A DNA stretch of 64,000 bases from a virus: the IMG/VR virus record IMGVR_UViG_3300020185_000013, positions 62,001 to 126,000 of that record. One strand, 5' to 3'. The position numbers and the translations under genes were made by a program. The notes below the pieces were generated by a model. That model worked only from the letters and a program-made list of their open reading frames with translations. It ran no database searches and had not been told where the DNA came from. Below, piece after piece: positions 15,641 through 23,919 of the stretch. Every line of letters starts with the position of its first letter. Within the stretch, counting starts at the first letter, position 1.

Positions 15641-17482
15641 ATGATTAACTTTTTTAAAAATAATGACAAGAAAATGAGCGAAGACGCCAATGGTATTAAT
15701 CATGGTGAAGCTTTAGGCTGGGAACTCGGAGTAGATTTTCCAACATGGGCTAACACTGAAATCTATGTAAAGACAATTAGCAACGGTTACCTTTTAGAGG
15801 GTGAAACTCCAAAGGATGCATATTGGAGAGTTGCAACAACTGTAGCAAAAAGGTTACAAAAACCTGAAATGGCTAGCAAATTCTTTGACTATATCTGGAA
15901 GGGCTGGTTAAATCTTGCTTCTCCAGTACTTTCAAATACTGGAACTGAGCGTGGTTTACCAATCTCTTGTTTTGGTATTGATGTTGCTGATTCAATTCAT
16001 GATATTGGCTCAAAGAATCTAGAAATGATGCTACTTGCAAAACATGGAGGCGGTGTTGGTATTGGAATTAATCAAATTAGACCAGCAGGTGCTAAGATTC
16101 AAGGTAATGGTACAAGTGATGGTGTAGTTCCATTCTGTAAAATTTACGATTCAACGATCCTAGCGACTAATCAAGGTTCTGTTCGTAGAGGTGCAGCTTC
16201 AGTAAACATTGACATTGAACACAAAGATTTCTGGGAATGGCTAGAAATTCGTGAGCCAAAGGGAGACGTAAACAGACAGTCTCTTAATCTTCACCAATGT
16301 GTTATTGTTCCTGATGGTTTTATGGACAAAATCAAACAGGGAGACAAAGAGGCACGTAAAAGATGGGCAGCTCTATTAAGAAAGCGTAGAGCAACTGGAG
16401 AACCATACATTATGTTTAAAGGTAATGTAAATAATGCCAATCCAGATGCTTACAAAAACAATGGTCTTAAAGTTTACATGACCAATATCTGTTCTGAGAT
16501 TGCACTACACACCGATGAAAATCATTCATTCGTATGTTGTCTAAGTTCATTAAACCTTACAAGGTATGATGAGTGGAGAGACACTGATCTTATTTACACA
16601 GCTACTTGGTTCTTAGATGGCGTTCTTGAAGAATTTATCCAGAAGGCAAAATACATGCGTGGATTTGAGAACTCTATTCGCTCAGCAGAAAAGGGAAGAG
16701 CACTAGGACTTGGAGTTCTAGGATGGCACACTTACCTACAAGACAGAAACATTCCTTTTGAAGGACTAGCCGCACAATTTGAAACTCGTAAGATTTTTAG
16801 TGAGTTAAAGACCGAAAGCGAGAAAGCAAGTCGTGATATGGCGAAAGAGTATGGTGAACCTCTATGGTGTGTTGGTACTGGAATGCGTAACACTCACCTT
16901 AGAGCCGTAGCTCCTACTGTTTCTAATAGTAAACTAAGTGGTAACGTTTCTCCAGGTATTGAACCATGGGCAGCAAACGTATTTACTGAACAAACTGCAA
17001 AAGGAACATTTATCCGCAAGAACCCTACTCTTGAGACGGCACTTGAAGCAATTCGTAAAAACACAAAAGATACATGGGATAAGATCCTAGAAGACGGTGG
17101 AAGTGTTCAAGGAATTGACTGGATGGATAACTACTATGTACATCATGGAGAATTAGAGGGCATTCCAATCAATAAAGATGAATTGTCTGAAGAGGACATG
17201 AAAGATTTTATTCCGATGAAAGATGTTTATAGAACATTTAAGGAAATTAACCAAATGGAATTGGTACGTCAAGCTGGAGTTAGACAACAATATGTTGACC
17301 AGGCAGTTTCATTAAACCTAGCGTTCCCAAATACAGCGGATCCTAAGTTTATTAACCAAGTTCACCTTGAAGCGTACGATCAAGGTATAAAGACACTCTA
17401 TTACATGAGAACGGAGAGCGTTCTACGAGGAGACATTGCAACCAGAGCAACGGATCCAGATTGTTTATCATGTGATGGATAA
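15641..17482 (+). CDS. nrdA: Ribonucleotide reductase class I, alpha subunit
   Basis: 613 residues. Catalytic subunit forming the radical complex with NrdB. Visible motifs: active-site C110 (L-P-I-S-C), N282-I-C-S-E286 with the thiyl Cys and catalytic Glu, the downstream C-C-L-S-S-L-N segment, the Y-Y-M-R-T tyrosine-relay region, and a C-terminal C-L-S-C redox pair for re-reduction. No N-terminal ATP-cone is present, so dATP feedback inhibition may be lost; the protein is correspondingly shorter than E. coli NrdA. It follows nrdB directly and is closed by a set of hairpins. Confidence 0.93.
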   Translation: MINFFKNNDKKMSEDANGINHGEALGWELGVDFPTWANTEIYVKTISNGYLLEGETPKDAYWRVATTVAKRLQKPEMASKFFDYIWKGWLNLASPVLSNTGTERGLPISCFGIDVADSIHDIGSKNLEMMLLAKHGGGVGIGINQIRPAGAKIQGNGTSDGVVPFCKIYDSTILATNQGSVRRGAASVNIDIEHKDFWEWLEIREPKGDVNRQSLNLHQCVIVPDGFMDKIKQGDKEARKRWAALLRKRRATGEPYIMFKGNVNNANPDAYKNNGLKVYMTNICSEIALHTDENHSFVCCLSSLNLTRYDEWRDTDLIYTATWFLDGVLEEFIQKAKYMRGFENSIRSAEKGRALGLGVLGWHTYLQDRNIPFEGLAAQFETRKIFSELKTESEKASRDMAKEYGEPLWCVGTGMRNTHLRAVAPTVSNSKLSGNVSPGIEPWAANVFTEQTAKGTFIRKNPTLETALEAIRKNTKDTWDKILEDGGSVQGIDWMDNYYVHHGELEGIPINKDELSEEDMKDFIPMKDVYRTFKEINQMELVRQAGVRQQYVDQAVSLNLAFPNTADPKFINQVHLEAYDQGIKTLYYMRTESVLRGDIATRATDPDCLSCDG

Positions 17483-17570
17483 AGACGGTGAGGTTTGAAG
17501 ACCTCGTCTTAGGACCGTTACATCGTTAACGGATTTTAGCCAGGGAATTCGCTACTCCCTGGCTTTTTTA
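17483..17570 (+). terminator. Three consecutive hairpins ending in a strong terminator
   Basis: Hairpin 1: AAGAC...GAGGT / ACCTC-GTCTT (17482-17510, with a small bulge). Hairpin 2: CCGTTA / TAACGG (17515-17532). Hairpin 3: AGCCAGGGA (17538-17546) / TCCCTGGCT (17556-17564) followed by TTTTTT, a clear intrinsic terminator. The first two have no T tract and may be regulatory or protect the mRNA 3' end. Confidence 0.75.
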
Positions 17571-17583
17571 TGTGAAACAGTTT

Positions 17584-17604
17584 GGCTAGCCCTCATATAA
17601 TAAT
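17584..17604 (+). promoter_or_regulatory. CTCATATAATAA promoter-like motif before the sliding clamp
   Basis: GGCTAGCCCTCATATAATAA precedes the clamp gene (ATG 17631). CTCATATAA recurs before the clamp loader (37314) and before the gene at 54598, pointing to a second promoter class. Confidence 0.45.
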
Positions 17605-17630
17605 CAAATTCTTTAAACAAATAAAAAAAT

Positions 17631-18374
17631 ATGAAACTAGTAATTGATCGAGTTGACCAACACGCTTTGACTGATTTTATCAATCGTGTGAAGTTAATTG
17701 ATTCTTTCATCTATTTGAAGATGGACGAGAATCGCATTACTTCTGCAGTTTATCTTCCACAAAGAGATGCTGTGAAGTACCACGCAGTTAACACTGACAC
17801 AATCTTTAAGCTTTCATCAGTTCCGAAAACTGATAAACCAATAAAGATTGCATTCTTTGACGGTGCTAAAGTTATTGATGCTATTAAGCACTTCGATGCT
17901 GATGCAATTAAAGGTGAAATTCAGTTCATTGAAAACGATGAAGACATGGTTGCTTCAACACTTCGTCTATTCAATGATGAACTTGAAATCACATTGTCTT
18001 GTTCTGAACCATCTCTTGGTTTTAAAGATCTTACTCAAGAGCAAATTGAAGGTATCTTCTCGAAAGATGGTAGTGAATTTAACTTTGAATTGGACACTTA
18101 TTCAATTGGTAAAGTTAAGAACCTATTTAGTCTTGATAAAGACGAAACATTTGCAATCAATGCAAACGCTAAAGGCGTAAATGTTAAAGGTAAATCATTC
18201 AACGTTGTAATCAACCCAGAGAGCAATGGCAAAGGTGAAGTTACAGTATACAAGAAGTATTTGAACTTGCTTGACAAAGAAGAGCAAACAGTTTACATTT
18301 CTTCTTCAAAAGTTGTATTCGCATCAAAAGACAGCGAAACACTTCTAACTGTATCAACCTGCCAAAACGCTTAA
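17631..18374 (+). CDS. 45: Sliding clamp (gp45-like)
   Basis: 247 residues against 228 for T4 gp45. The trimeric clamp tethers the polymerase and, in T4, also activates late transcription together with gp55 and gp33. Assigned from overall length, the pattern of alternating beta strands, acidic and hydrophobic blocks typical of clamps, and placement directly upstream (1-base gap) of the polymerase C-part, as T4 places 45 near 43 and 44. Its Arg codons are mostly CGN (4 of 5), unlike the capsid gene. No catalytic motif exists in this family, so the assignment relies partly on synteny. Confidence 0.8.
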   Translation: MKLVIDRVDQHALTDFINRVKLIDSFIYLKMDENRITSAVYLPQRDAVKYHAVNTDTIFKLSSVPKTDKPIKIAFFDGAKVIDAIKHFDADAIKGEIQFIENDEDMVASTLRLFNDELEITLSCSEPSLGFKDLTQEQIEGIFSKDGSEFNFELDTYSIGKVKNLFSLDKDETFAINANAKGVNVKGKSFNVVINPESNGKGEVTVYKKYLNLLDKEEQTVYISSSKVVFASKDSETLLTVSTCQNA

Positions 18375-18375
18375 T

Positions 18376-19578
18376 ATGAACATAGAAGAGTTAAAGAATA
18401 AACCAACCGATCAATTAAGTAAAAGTGAAGCGGAGTTCCTCATAAACTATTATGAGGAACTTTCCGCTAAGTACACTGCTTATGAACAGGCGGTAAAGGT
18501 AACTTTGAACTCGATCTATGGTGCATTTGGTAACAAGTGGTTTCACTTCTTCAATATTGATATTGCAGAATCTATCACATTACAAGGTCAAAATGCGATC
18601 CTGTATTCTGAAAGTATTCTAAACAAGTACTTTCAAGAGTTCTTTCATAAGGATACGATGGTTCATGAACACTTCAATATTAAGGTAAAACACCAGCTTG
18701 AACGACCATCAGTAATCTATATCGATACTGATTCTTGTTATGTTCAGTTTGAAGAAATGTACAATTCAATTGAGTGGTTAGGAGAACCTCTTTCAATCGA
18801 TACATTTATCATTGAGATTTATGCCCTTAGACTAAAGGACTATATCATTAAAGCAATGGAAAAGTATGCAGAAAAGAGAAACACTGACAACTTCTTGGTA
18901 TTTGAACTTGAAACTGTAGCATATGGTGGTATTTGGATGAGTAAGAAAAAGTACATTCAAAATATTGCATGGGATGATAAACTTGAATCAACCGATCGTC
19001 ACCCTTCATTAAAGAAGATTAAGACAATCGGATTCGATACTATTCAGTCATCTACACCAACTTTTGTTAGAGGTAAATTAAATGAAGCTCTTAAAATCCT
19101 ATTTAAGAAGCATGAGAAACCAACAGCAGAAGATCTACAAGAACTTGTTACTTTCATGAAGCAAACGAAGAAAGAATTCAAACTTGCAGATATTGACGAT
19201 ATTGCGTTCAATAAGAGAACTAATAATATTGAAAAGTATATCGTTGATGACCAAATTGAACTTCAGTTTGGATCGAAATGTCCACCGAATGTAAAAGCGG
19301 CAGGATTCTACAATTACTTATTGAACAACAATAAAAAATATAAAAACAAGTATAAACTAATTGGTAACGGGGAGAAGTTAAGAATCTATCATGTGAAAGG
19401 TAATATAAGTGATATGTTCGCATATATGCCAAGTGAACATCCTTATGAGTTTGCTCCACCTGTAGATTATGACACTCAATTTGAAAAGTCGATGATTGAT
19501 CCACTTAATCGTGTACTAAAAGCAATTGGACTTCAGACTCTTGATACTAATCTAATTTATGCTTCAGCATTATTTTAA
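18376..19578 (+). CDS. 43B: DNA polymerase, C-terminal part (motifs B and C, thumb)
   Basis: 400 residues, the second half of the gp43-type polymerase. After a 35-residue helical extension, motif B K-V-T-L-N-S-I-Y-G-A-F-G and motif C Y-I-D-T-D-S appear, then the KKKY block and thumb region, ending near the T4 C-terminus. The last residues Y-A-S-A-L-F resemble the T4 gp43 clamp-binding tail (S-L-D-F-L-F-G). No core motif is lost between the two genes, so a functional split enzyme is likely. It lies 3.9 kb downstream of the N-part, with nrdB, nrdA and the clamp in between. Confidence 0.9.
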   Translation: MNIEELKNKPTDQLSKSEAEFLINYYEELSAKYTAYEQAVKVTLNSIYGAFGNKWFHFFNIDIAESITLQGQNAILYSESILNKYFQEFFHKDTMVHEHFNIKVKHQLERPSVIYIDTDSCYVQFEEMYNSIEWLGEPLSIDTFIIEIYALRLKDYIIKAMEKYAEKRNTDNFLVFELETVAYGGIWMSKKKYIQNIAWDDKLESTDRHPSLKKIKTIGFDTIQSSTPTFVRGKLNEALKILFKKHEKPTAEDLQELVTFMKQTKKEFKLADIDDIAFNKRTNNIEKYIVDDQIELQFGSKCPPNVKAAGFYNYLLNNNKKYKNKYKLIGNGEKLRIYHVKGNISDMFAYMPSEHPYEFAPPVDYDTQFEKSMIDPLNRVLKAIGLQTLDTNLIYASALF

Positions 19579-19580
19579 TT

Positions 19581-19748
19581 ATGGACTTAGAACAGCAAAT
19601 TATCGACCTACACAAGCAATATCCAAACGATATGGAGCTTGGAGAACAAGTAAGAATAATGGCTTGGTCATTAATGAAGAAAGAAAATGACCCAAACCAA
19701 CTAAGCCTCTGGAGTGAAGAGGAACTCGATGCTTTAGGGAATGCTTGA
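19581..19748 (+). CDS. Small protein, 55 aa, unknown
   Basis: ATG 19581, two bases after the polymerase stop, opens a 55-codon frame (MDLEQQIIDLHKQYPNDMEL...). It is helical, acidic and contains W-S-L-M-K-K and L-S-L-W-S-E-E-E-L. It overlaps the next small ORF by 8 bases. A similarly sized helical ORF follows FEN1 at 39632. Supported by tight packing and coding-like composition only. Confidence 0.5.
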   Translation: MDLEQQIIDLHKQYPNDMELGEQVRIMAWSLMKKENDPNQLSLWSEEELDALGNA

Positions 19749-19929
19749 TTATAATCAACTTTCAGAAGAGCAAAAACAAATCGTACGAGAATATCAAGCG
19801 ATTCACTCACGGCTGCATGAACTTGAGGAACAAATGGAAACCTTAAGTGCTGAAGCCAAACAATTGATAGGACAGCTAGAAGCTCTCCGAGAAAAAGATA
19901 AAAAAATTAATAACAATGGCGAAAAGTAA
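19741..19929 (+). CDS. Small coiled-coil protein, 62 aa, unknown
   Basis: 62 residues, almost entirely a charged heptad-type helix (HELEEQMETLSAEAKQLIGQLEALREK). It overlaps the preceding small ORF by 8 bases and the uvsX start by 14, implying translational coupling. No family recognised. Confidence 0.5.
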   Translation: MLDYNQLSEEQKQIVREYQAIHSRLHELEEQMETLSAEAKQLIGQLEALREKDKKINNNGEK

Positions 19930-21025
19930 ACAATTTAGCTTTGATGACATTAATGCTGAGCTAGCAAACTTGAATCCACTTGGATCAGTTATGTCAAACT
20001 CTAGTTTTAGTGATGTTACTGAGTGGATTGACACAGGTAATTATCACCTTAATGCATGTGTTTCAGGTTCTCTATTTGGTGGATGGCCAAACAACAGATC
20101 ATGTTCGATTGCAGGACCTTCTGGTACAGGTAAAACCTATCTGATCCTAAACTCTATTCGTAGAGCAATCGATATGGGCTACAACATTATCTTCTATGAT
20201 TCAGAAGCAGCAGTTGATAAAACCCTTATGAAAAAGTTTGGTATTGATACTGATAAAGTAAACTACCAACCGATTAATACGGTACAGGAGTTTAGATCTT
20301 CAGTAACTACAATTACGAAGAGAATGCAAGAGGCAAAGAGAGGCGGTGCAGAACTTCCAAAGATGATGATTATTCTTGATTCTGCTGGTAACCTTGCAAC
20401 TCAAAAAGAGATTGATGATGCAGTTAGCGGTTCTGAAAAGAGTGATATGACGCGTTCAAAGATCTTGAAGTCAATCTTCCGTATCATTATGACACCAATG
20501 GCTGACCTTAAGATTCCATTCTTATTCACAAACCATACGTACCAGACACAAGACTTTATCTCTCGTCAGGTTGCAGGCGGTGGAACAGGACCAGAATATG
20601 CAGCTTCTATTGTACTATTCTTAGGAAAAGCACAACTTAAAGATTCTAGTGGTGAAAAAGCTGGTATTATCGTTAGCGCAAAACCAAATAAGAATCGTTT
20701 TGCTAAACCGCATCCAATCAAGTTCCACCTACATTTTAGCGAAGGAATGAACCGTTATGTGGGATTAGAACAATACATCGATTGGGAAGAGATCGGTATT
20801 GCAAAAGGTACAATTGAAAAAGGCGAAAAGATACCTAAAAAGACAGCACGTAATTGGATCTGTAAGCATCTTGATGAAACAGTACCAAACAATGAATTCT
20901 TTACTGAAAAAGTATTTACTCAAGAGGTCCTAGAAAAGATCGAGAAGAAGATTCACCCACTATTTAACTATAATACTGAGGTTGAATTTGATTTTGATGA
21001 GTTAATGGAGGAAACTGAAGACTAA
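19916..21025 (+). CDS. uvsX: UvsX-like RecA-family recombinase
   Basis: 369 residues (T4 UvsX 391). Strand-exchange protein that works with UvsY and gp32 in recombination-dependent replication. Walker A G-P-S-G-T-G-K-T at 67-74, Walker B-like M-M-I-I-L-D-S, and the L2-region block Q-V-A-G-G-G-T-G-P-E-Y match the T4 UvsX family. The C-terminus is acidic. It lies upstream of the gp41 helicase as in T4 (uvsX-40-41 region). Confidence 0.92.
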   Translation: MAKSKQFSFDDINAELANLNPLGSVMSNSSFSDVTEWIDTGNYHLNACVSGSLFGGWPNNRSCSIAGPSGTGKTYLILNSIRRAIDMGYNIIFYDSEAAVDKTLMKKFGIDTDKVNYQPINTVQEFRSSVTTITKRMQEAKRGGAELPKMMIILDSAGNLATQKEIDDAVSGSEKSDMTRSKILKSIFRIIMTPMADLKIPFLFTNHTYQTQDFISRQVAGGGTGPEYAASIVLFLGKAQLKDSSGEKAGIIVSAKPNKNRFAKPHPIKFHLHFSEGMNRYVGLEQYIDWEEIGIAKGTIEKGEKIPKKTARNWICKHLDETVPNNEFFTEKVFTQEVLEKIEKKIHPLFNYNTEVEFDFDELMEETED

Positions 21026-21056
21026 TTTCTTCTATAAGCTTAAATAATTTAGACCT

Positions 21057-22373
21057 ATGCAATTCGGACAAGACTTCGAGAAAATATTCTTTAGAATCTC
21101 ATTAGAGAAGCCTAAGTATCTTCAATCAATTAAAAGCGGTTACTATACCTCTGAAGAAATTGATATTTTGAGCTATCTTGCTAATAAGTTCTATGTTAAG
21201 TTTAAAGAGACTCCAGGAAAAGAGCAACTTAAACTTCTAGTACAAAATTACAAGAAGGCAAAAGAAAAGATTACTGACGGTATTCTTGATGTTATCTTTG
21301 ATGTTGATCTTGCCCAATATGATGAAGAATGGCTTACCTCAACTGCAGAATCTTGGATTAAGTGGAGAACATTTGATACCACTCTGATTGATACAATCGA
21401 GTATATTAAGACAACACAGGTTACACCCGACAATGCGGATAGTATTATCCAAAAGGTAAAAGGGTTAATTAACGAGAGAAACAATATAACATTTAACTCA
21501 GACCTTGGTCTAGACTTCTTTAATCCAGAAGATCACGATCAAAAAGAAGCTGAAAAAGTTAGCTCTGGTTATAACTTCGTCGATCGAGTACTTGGCGGTG
21601 GTTATGATAAAGGTGGTAACCTAGTAGTTTATGCTGGAGAGCAAAACATTGGTAAATCAATCTACTTGGCAAATGATGCTGCAAGTTTTGTAAAAATGGG
21701 AGTTAACACTGTTGTAATTACAGCAGAAATGGCAGCTCACAAATTTGTAAAACGTATTGGTTCTAATCTTCTATCAATTAATATTAGTGAATATTCTGAT
21801 AAGGCAAAACAAAAAGAGTACATACAACGTCGACTTGAAACAGTCGGTGATGGTTTTACTCCTCCAGGCCAGTTATTCATTAAGCAAATGCCAACATCAC
21901 AAGCAACGGTTCTTGATATTGATGCATACATTACTCAACTTGAAGAAGAAAAGCAGATTAAGATTGGAGCAGTTGTAATTGACTACATTAACATCTTGGC
22001 AAACTATCGTAATCCAAACAGTGAGAACACTTACTTAAAGATTAAACAAATTGCAGAAGATTTAAGAGCAATGGGTCAACGTCATGATTGGTTAATTGTA
22101 ACAGCAACTCAGATTACAAGAGGAGGTTATAATTCAAGTGACATCTCAATGGGAGATATTGCAGAATCAGCTGGTCTTTCACACACTGCCGATGTAATGT
22201 ATGGTATTATTCAAGATGATTTAATGCGTGCAAGTGACGAATACTGGCTCAAAATCTTAAAGATGAGAGATGGTGAAGGAAAAGGAACAAAATGTAAACT
22301 AAACATTAACTGGAATTATATGCGTCTGGTAGAAACAGAAGATATAACAAACAGTAATCTACACGGAATATGA
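21057..22373 (+). CDS. 41: Replicative DnaB-type helicase (gp41-like)
   Basis: 438 residues. The N-terminal domain is helical; the RecA-like motor has Walker A G-E-Q-N-I-G-K-S at 194-201, Walker B A-V-V-I-D-Y-I-N, and the T-A-T-Q-I-T-R-G-G motif. It forms the hexameric helicase that unwinds the fork and recruits the gp61 primase found at 793. The stop overlaps the next gene by 4 bases. Confidence 0.9.
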   Translation: MQFGQDFEKIFFRISLEKPKYLQSIKSGYYTSEEIDILSYLANKFYVKFKETPGKEQLKLLVQNYKKAKEKITDGILDVIFDVDLAQYDEEWLTSTAESWIKWRTFDTTLIDTIEYIKTTQVTPDNADSIIQKVKGLINERNNITFNSDLGLDFFNPEDHDQKEAEKVSSGYNFVDRVLGGGYDKGGNLVVYAGEQNIGKSIYLANDAASFVKMGVNTVVITAEMAAHKFVKRIGSNLLSINISEYSDKAKQKEYIQRRLETVGDGFTPPGQLFIKQMPTSQATVLDIDAYITQLEEEKQIKIGAVVIDYINILANYRNPNSENTYLKIKQIAEDLRAMGQRHDWLIVTATQITRGGYNSSDISMGDIAESAGLSHTADVMYGIIQDDLMRASDEYWLKILKMRDGEGKGTKCKLNINWNYMRLVETEDITNSNLHGI

Positions 22374-22810
22374 TAGAAAGAGATAAAATATTTGACAATA
22401 ATTTTGAATCACCAGACTTTGAGATTTTACCTAATTTCTCATTTGATTTGGACCCTTCTTGGAAAGACGATCGATCTGAAGAGGACAAGATTCATTATGA
22501 TATGATCGCACGAGAAATACACAAGCTGGTTACGGCCTCTAGATTTAAGATCTTTAATGAAATCGACGACCACGGGAGAAGCGTAAAATTAAAAAAGGTT
22601 GAAATCAACGACGTATATGGATATATTGTCGGTGAGATGCTAACAAAATACAGTAGAATTGACCTATTCAGCGAACTATGTGTCTATTTTGATATTAACC
22701 CAACTAAGTTTTATAATTCACTTTCAAACATTTACAAAGAAGATTTAATTGAAGAGCTAGACCTCAAGACAGGAGTCCTTGGAAAGAAGAACATTAACAA
22801 GTTATTCTAA
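22370..22810 (+). CDS. Candidate late-transcription coactivator (gp33-like)
   Basis: 146 residues between the helicase and gp47 genes, with 4-base and 1-base overlaps. The C-terminal half is a helical block (EMLTKYSRIDLFSELCVYFD, then LIEELDLKTGVL) whose spacing resembles T4 gp33, and the last residues N-I-N-K-L-F occupy the place of gp33's clamp-binding tail. T4 gp33 links RNA polymerase to the clamp for activated late transcription. The N-terminal acidic/aromatic region is extra. No strong sequence identity can be claimed; an alternative is an unrelated clamp-binding accessory protein. Confidence 0.45.
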   Translation: MIERDKIFDNNFESPDFEILPNFSFDLDPSWKDDRSEEDKIHYDMIAREIHKLVTASRFKIFNEIDDHGRSVKLKKVEINDVYGYIVGEMLTKYSRIDLFSELCVYFDINPTKFYNSLSNIYKEDLIEELDLKTGVLGKKNINKLF

Positions 22811-23919
22811 TGATTGATTCTAAAGTTTTTAACGAGGGTGCAAACAGGGTTTGGATCCTCGGAGATTTACACTTCGGAGTTCGGGCAAATTCTCAAGAAT
22901 GGCTCGATATCCAGAAAGAATTCTTTGAAAAGTACTTTATACCAACTCTTAAAGAGCATGTAAAGCCAGGTGATGTATTGGTTCAGGTTGGAGATACGTT
23001 TGATAACCGACAGTCGATCAATATTAAGGTACTAAACTATGCTGTAAATCTGTTTGAAAGGTTAGGTAATATTTTACCAGTTCATGTTATTTGTGGTAAC
23101 CATGATATTTGGGCTAAGAAGAGTAACGAAATTACTTCAATTGATAGTTTGAAATGGATCCCAAATGTACAGATCTATAAAGAACCTCAATTGATGGACT
23201 GGAATGGTCGTAAGGTTTTAATGATGCCATGGAGACGTGATACTGCACATGAAACTGAAACACTTGCCGAATTTCCGACTGCTGAAATAGTATTTTGTCA
23301 TTCTGAAGTAAGTGGAATTTACCTAAATGCAAAAGTAAAGAACGCGCACGGTACTAGACCTAATGTTTACTCAAAGTATACTCGAGTTTACAGTGGACAT
23401 ATTCACTATCGACAAGAGAATGGAAAGCTCTTATTGGTCGGTACTCCATATGAATTAACACGCTCAGATAGAGGTAATCAAAAAGGATTCGATCTAGTTG
23501 ATTTAGAAGACATGTCAGAAACATTCTTCCCGAACAACATATCACCAAAGTTCTTGAAGTTTAATATCACGAAGTTATTCGATATGACTCTCGGTGAATT
23601 TAAGGATCAGATTAGAAATAATTTTATTGATTTATATGTTCCAAGTAAAATTGCAACATCTAATTCGTTAAGTGAATTAATTAATAAGATTCAAAATATT
23701 GGTCGAAGATTAGAACCGAACATTTATCAAGAGACTGATATTATTGATAAGGACTTCCACGATCTTGATGACGAGATCTATAAGAATTACAATATATTAA
23801 ACCTTTGCGAATCGTACGTTGAAAACTTAAATTATGACGACGATACGAAACAAAAGTTAAAATATAAACTAAAACAGTTACACGACCTTTGTGCGTATAA
23901 CCACGATATTGACAGATGA
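22810..23919 (+). CDS. 47: Recombination nuclease subunit (gp47, SbcD/Mre11-like)
   Basis: 369 residues. Mre11-type phosphoesterase that with gp46 resects DNA ends and helps degrade host DNA. Metal-binding motifs: G-D19-L-H21, V-G-D-T-F-D-N (60-66), G-N-H-D (96-99), C-H-S-E, and G-H-I-H (196-199). It overlaps the gp46 start by 4 bases, as expected for a stoichiometric complex. Confidence 0.92.
   Translation: MIDSKVFNEGANRVWILGDLHFGVRANSQEWLDIQKEFFEKYFIPTLKEHVKPGDVLVQVGDTFDNRQSINIKVLNYAVNLFERLGNILPVHVICGNHDIWAKKSNEITSIDSLKWIPNVQIYKEPQLMDWNGRKVLMMPWRRDTAHETETLAEFPTAEIVFCHSEVSGIYLNAKVKNAHGTRPNVYSKYTRVYSGHIHYRQENGKLLLVGTPYELTRSDRGNQKGFDLVDLEDMSETFFPNNISPKFLKFNITKLFDMTLGEFKDQIRNNFIDLYVPSKIATSNSLSELINKIQNIGRRLEPNIYQETDIIDKDFHDLDDEIYKNYNILNLCESYVENLNYDDDTKQKLKYKLKQLHDLCAYNHDIDR

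Noticed and set aside
14498-18375. Intron or homing endonuclease explaining the polymerase split
   Set aside because: The intervening sequence holds only nrdB, nrdA, the clamp and terminators. No GIY-YIG or HNH reading frame and no group I intron core was recognised.
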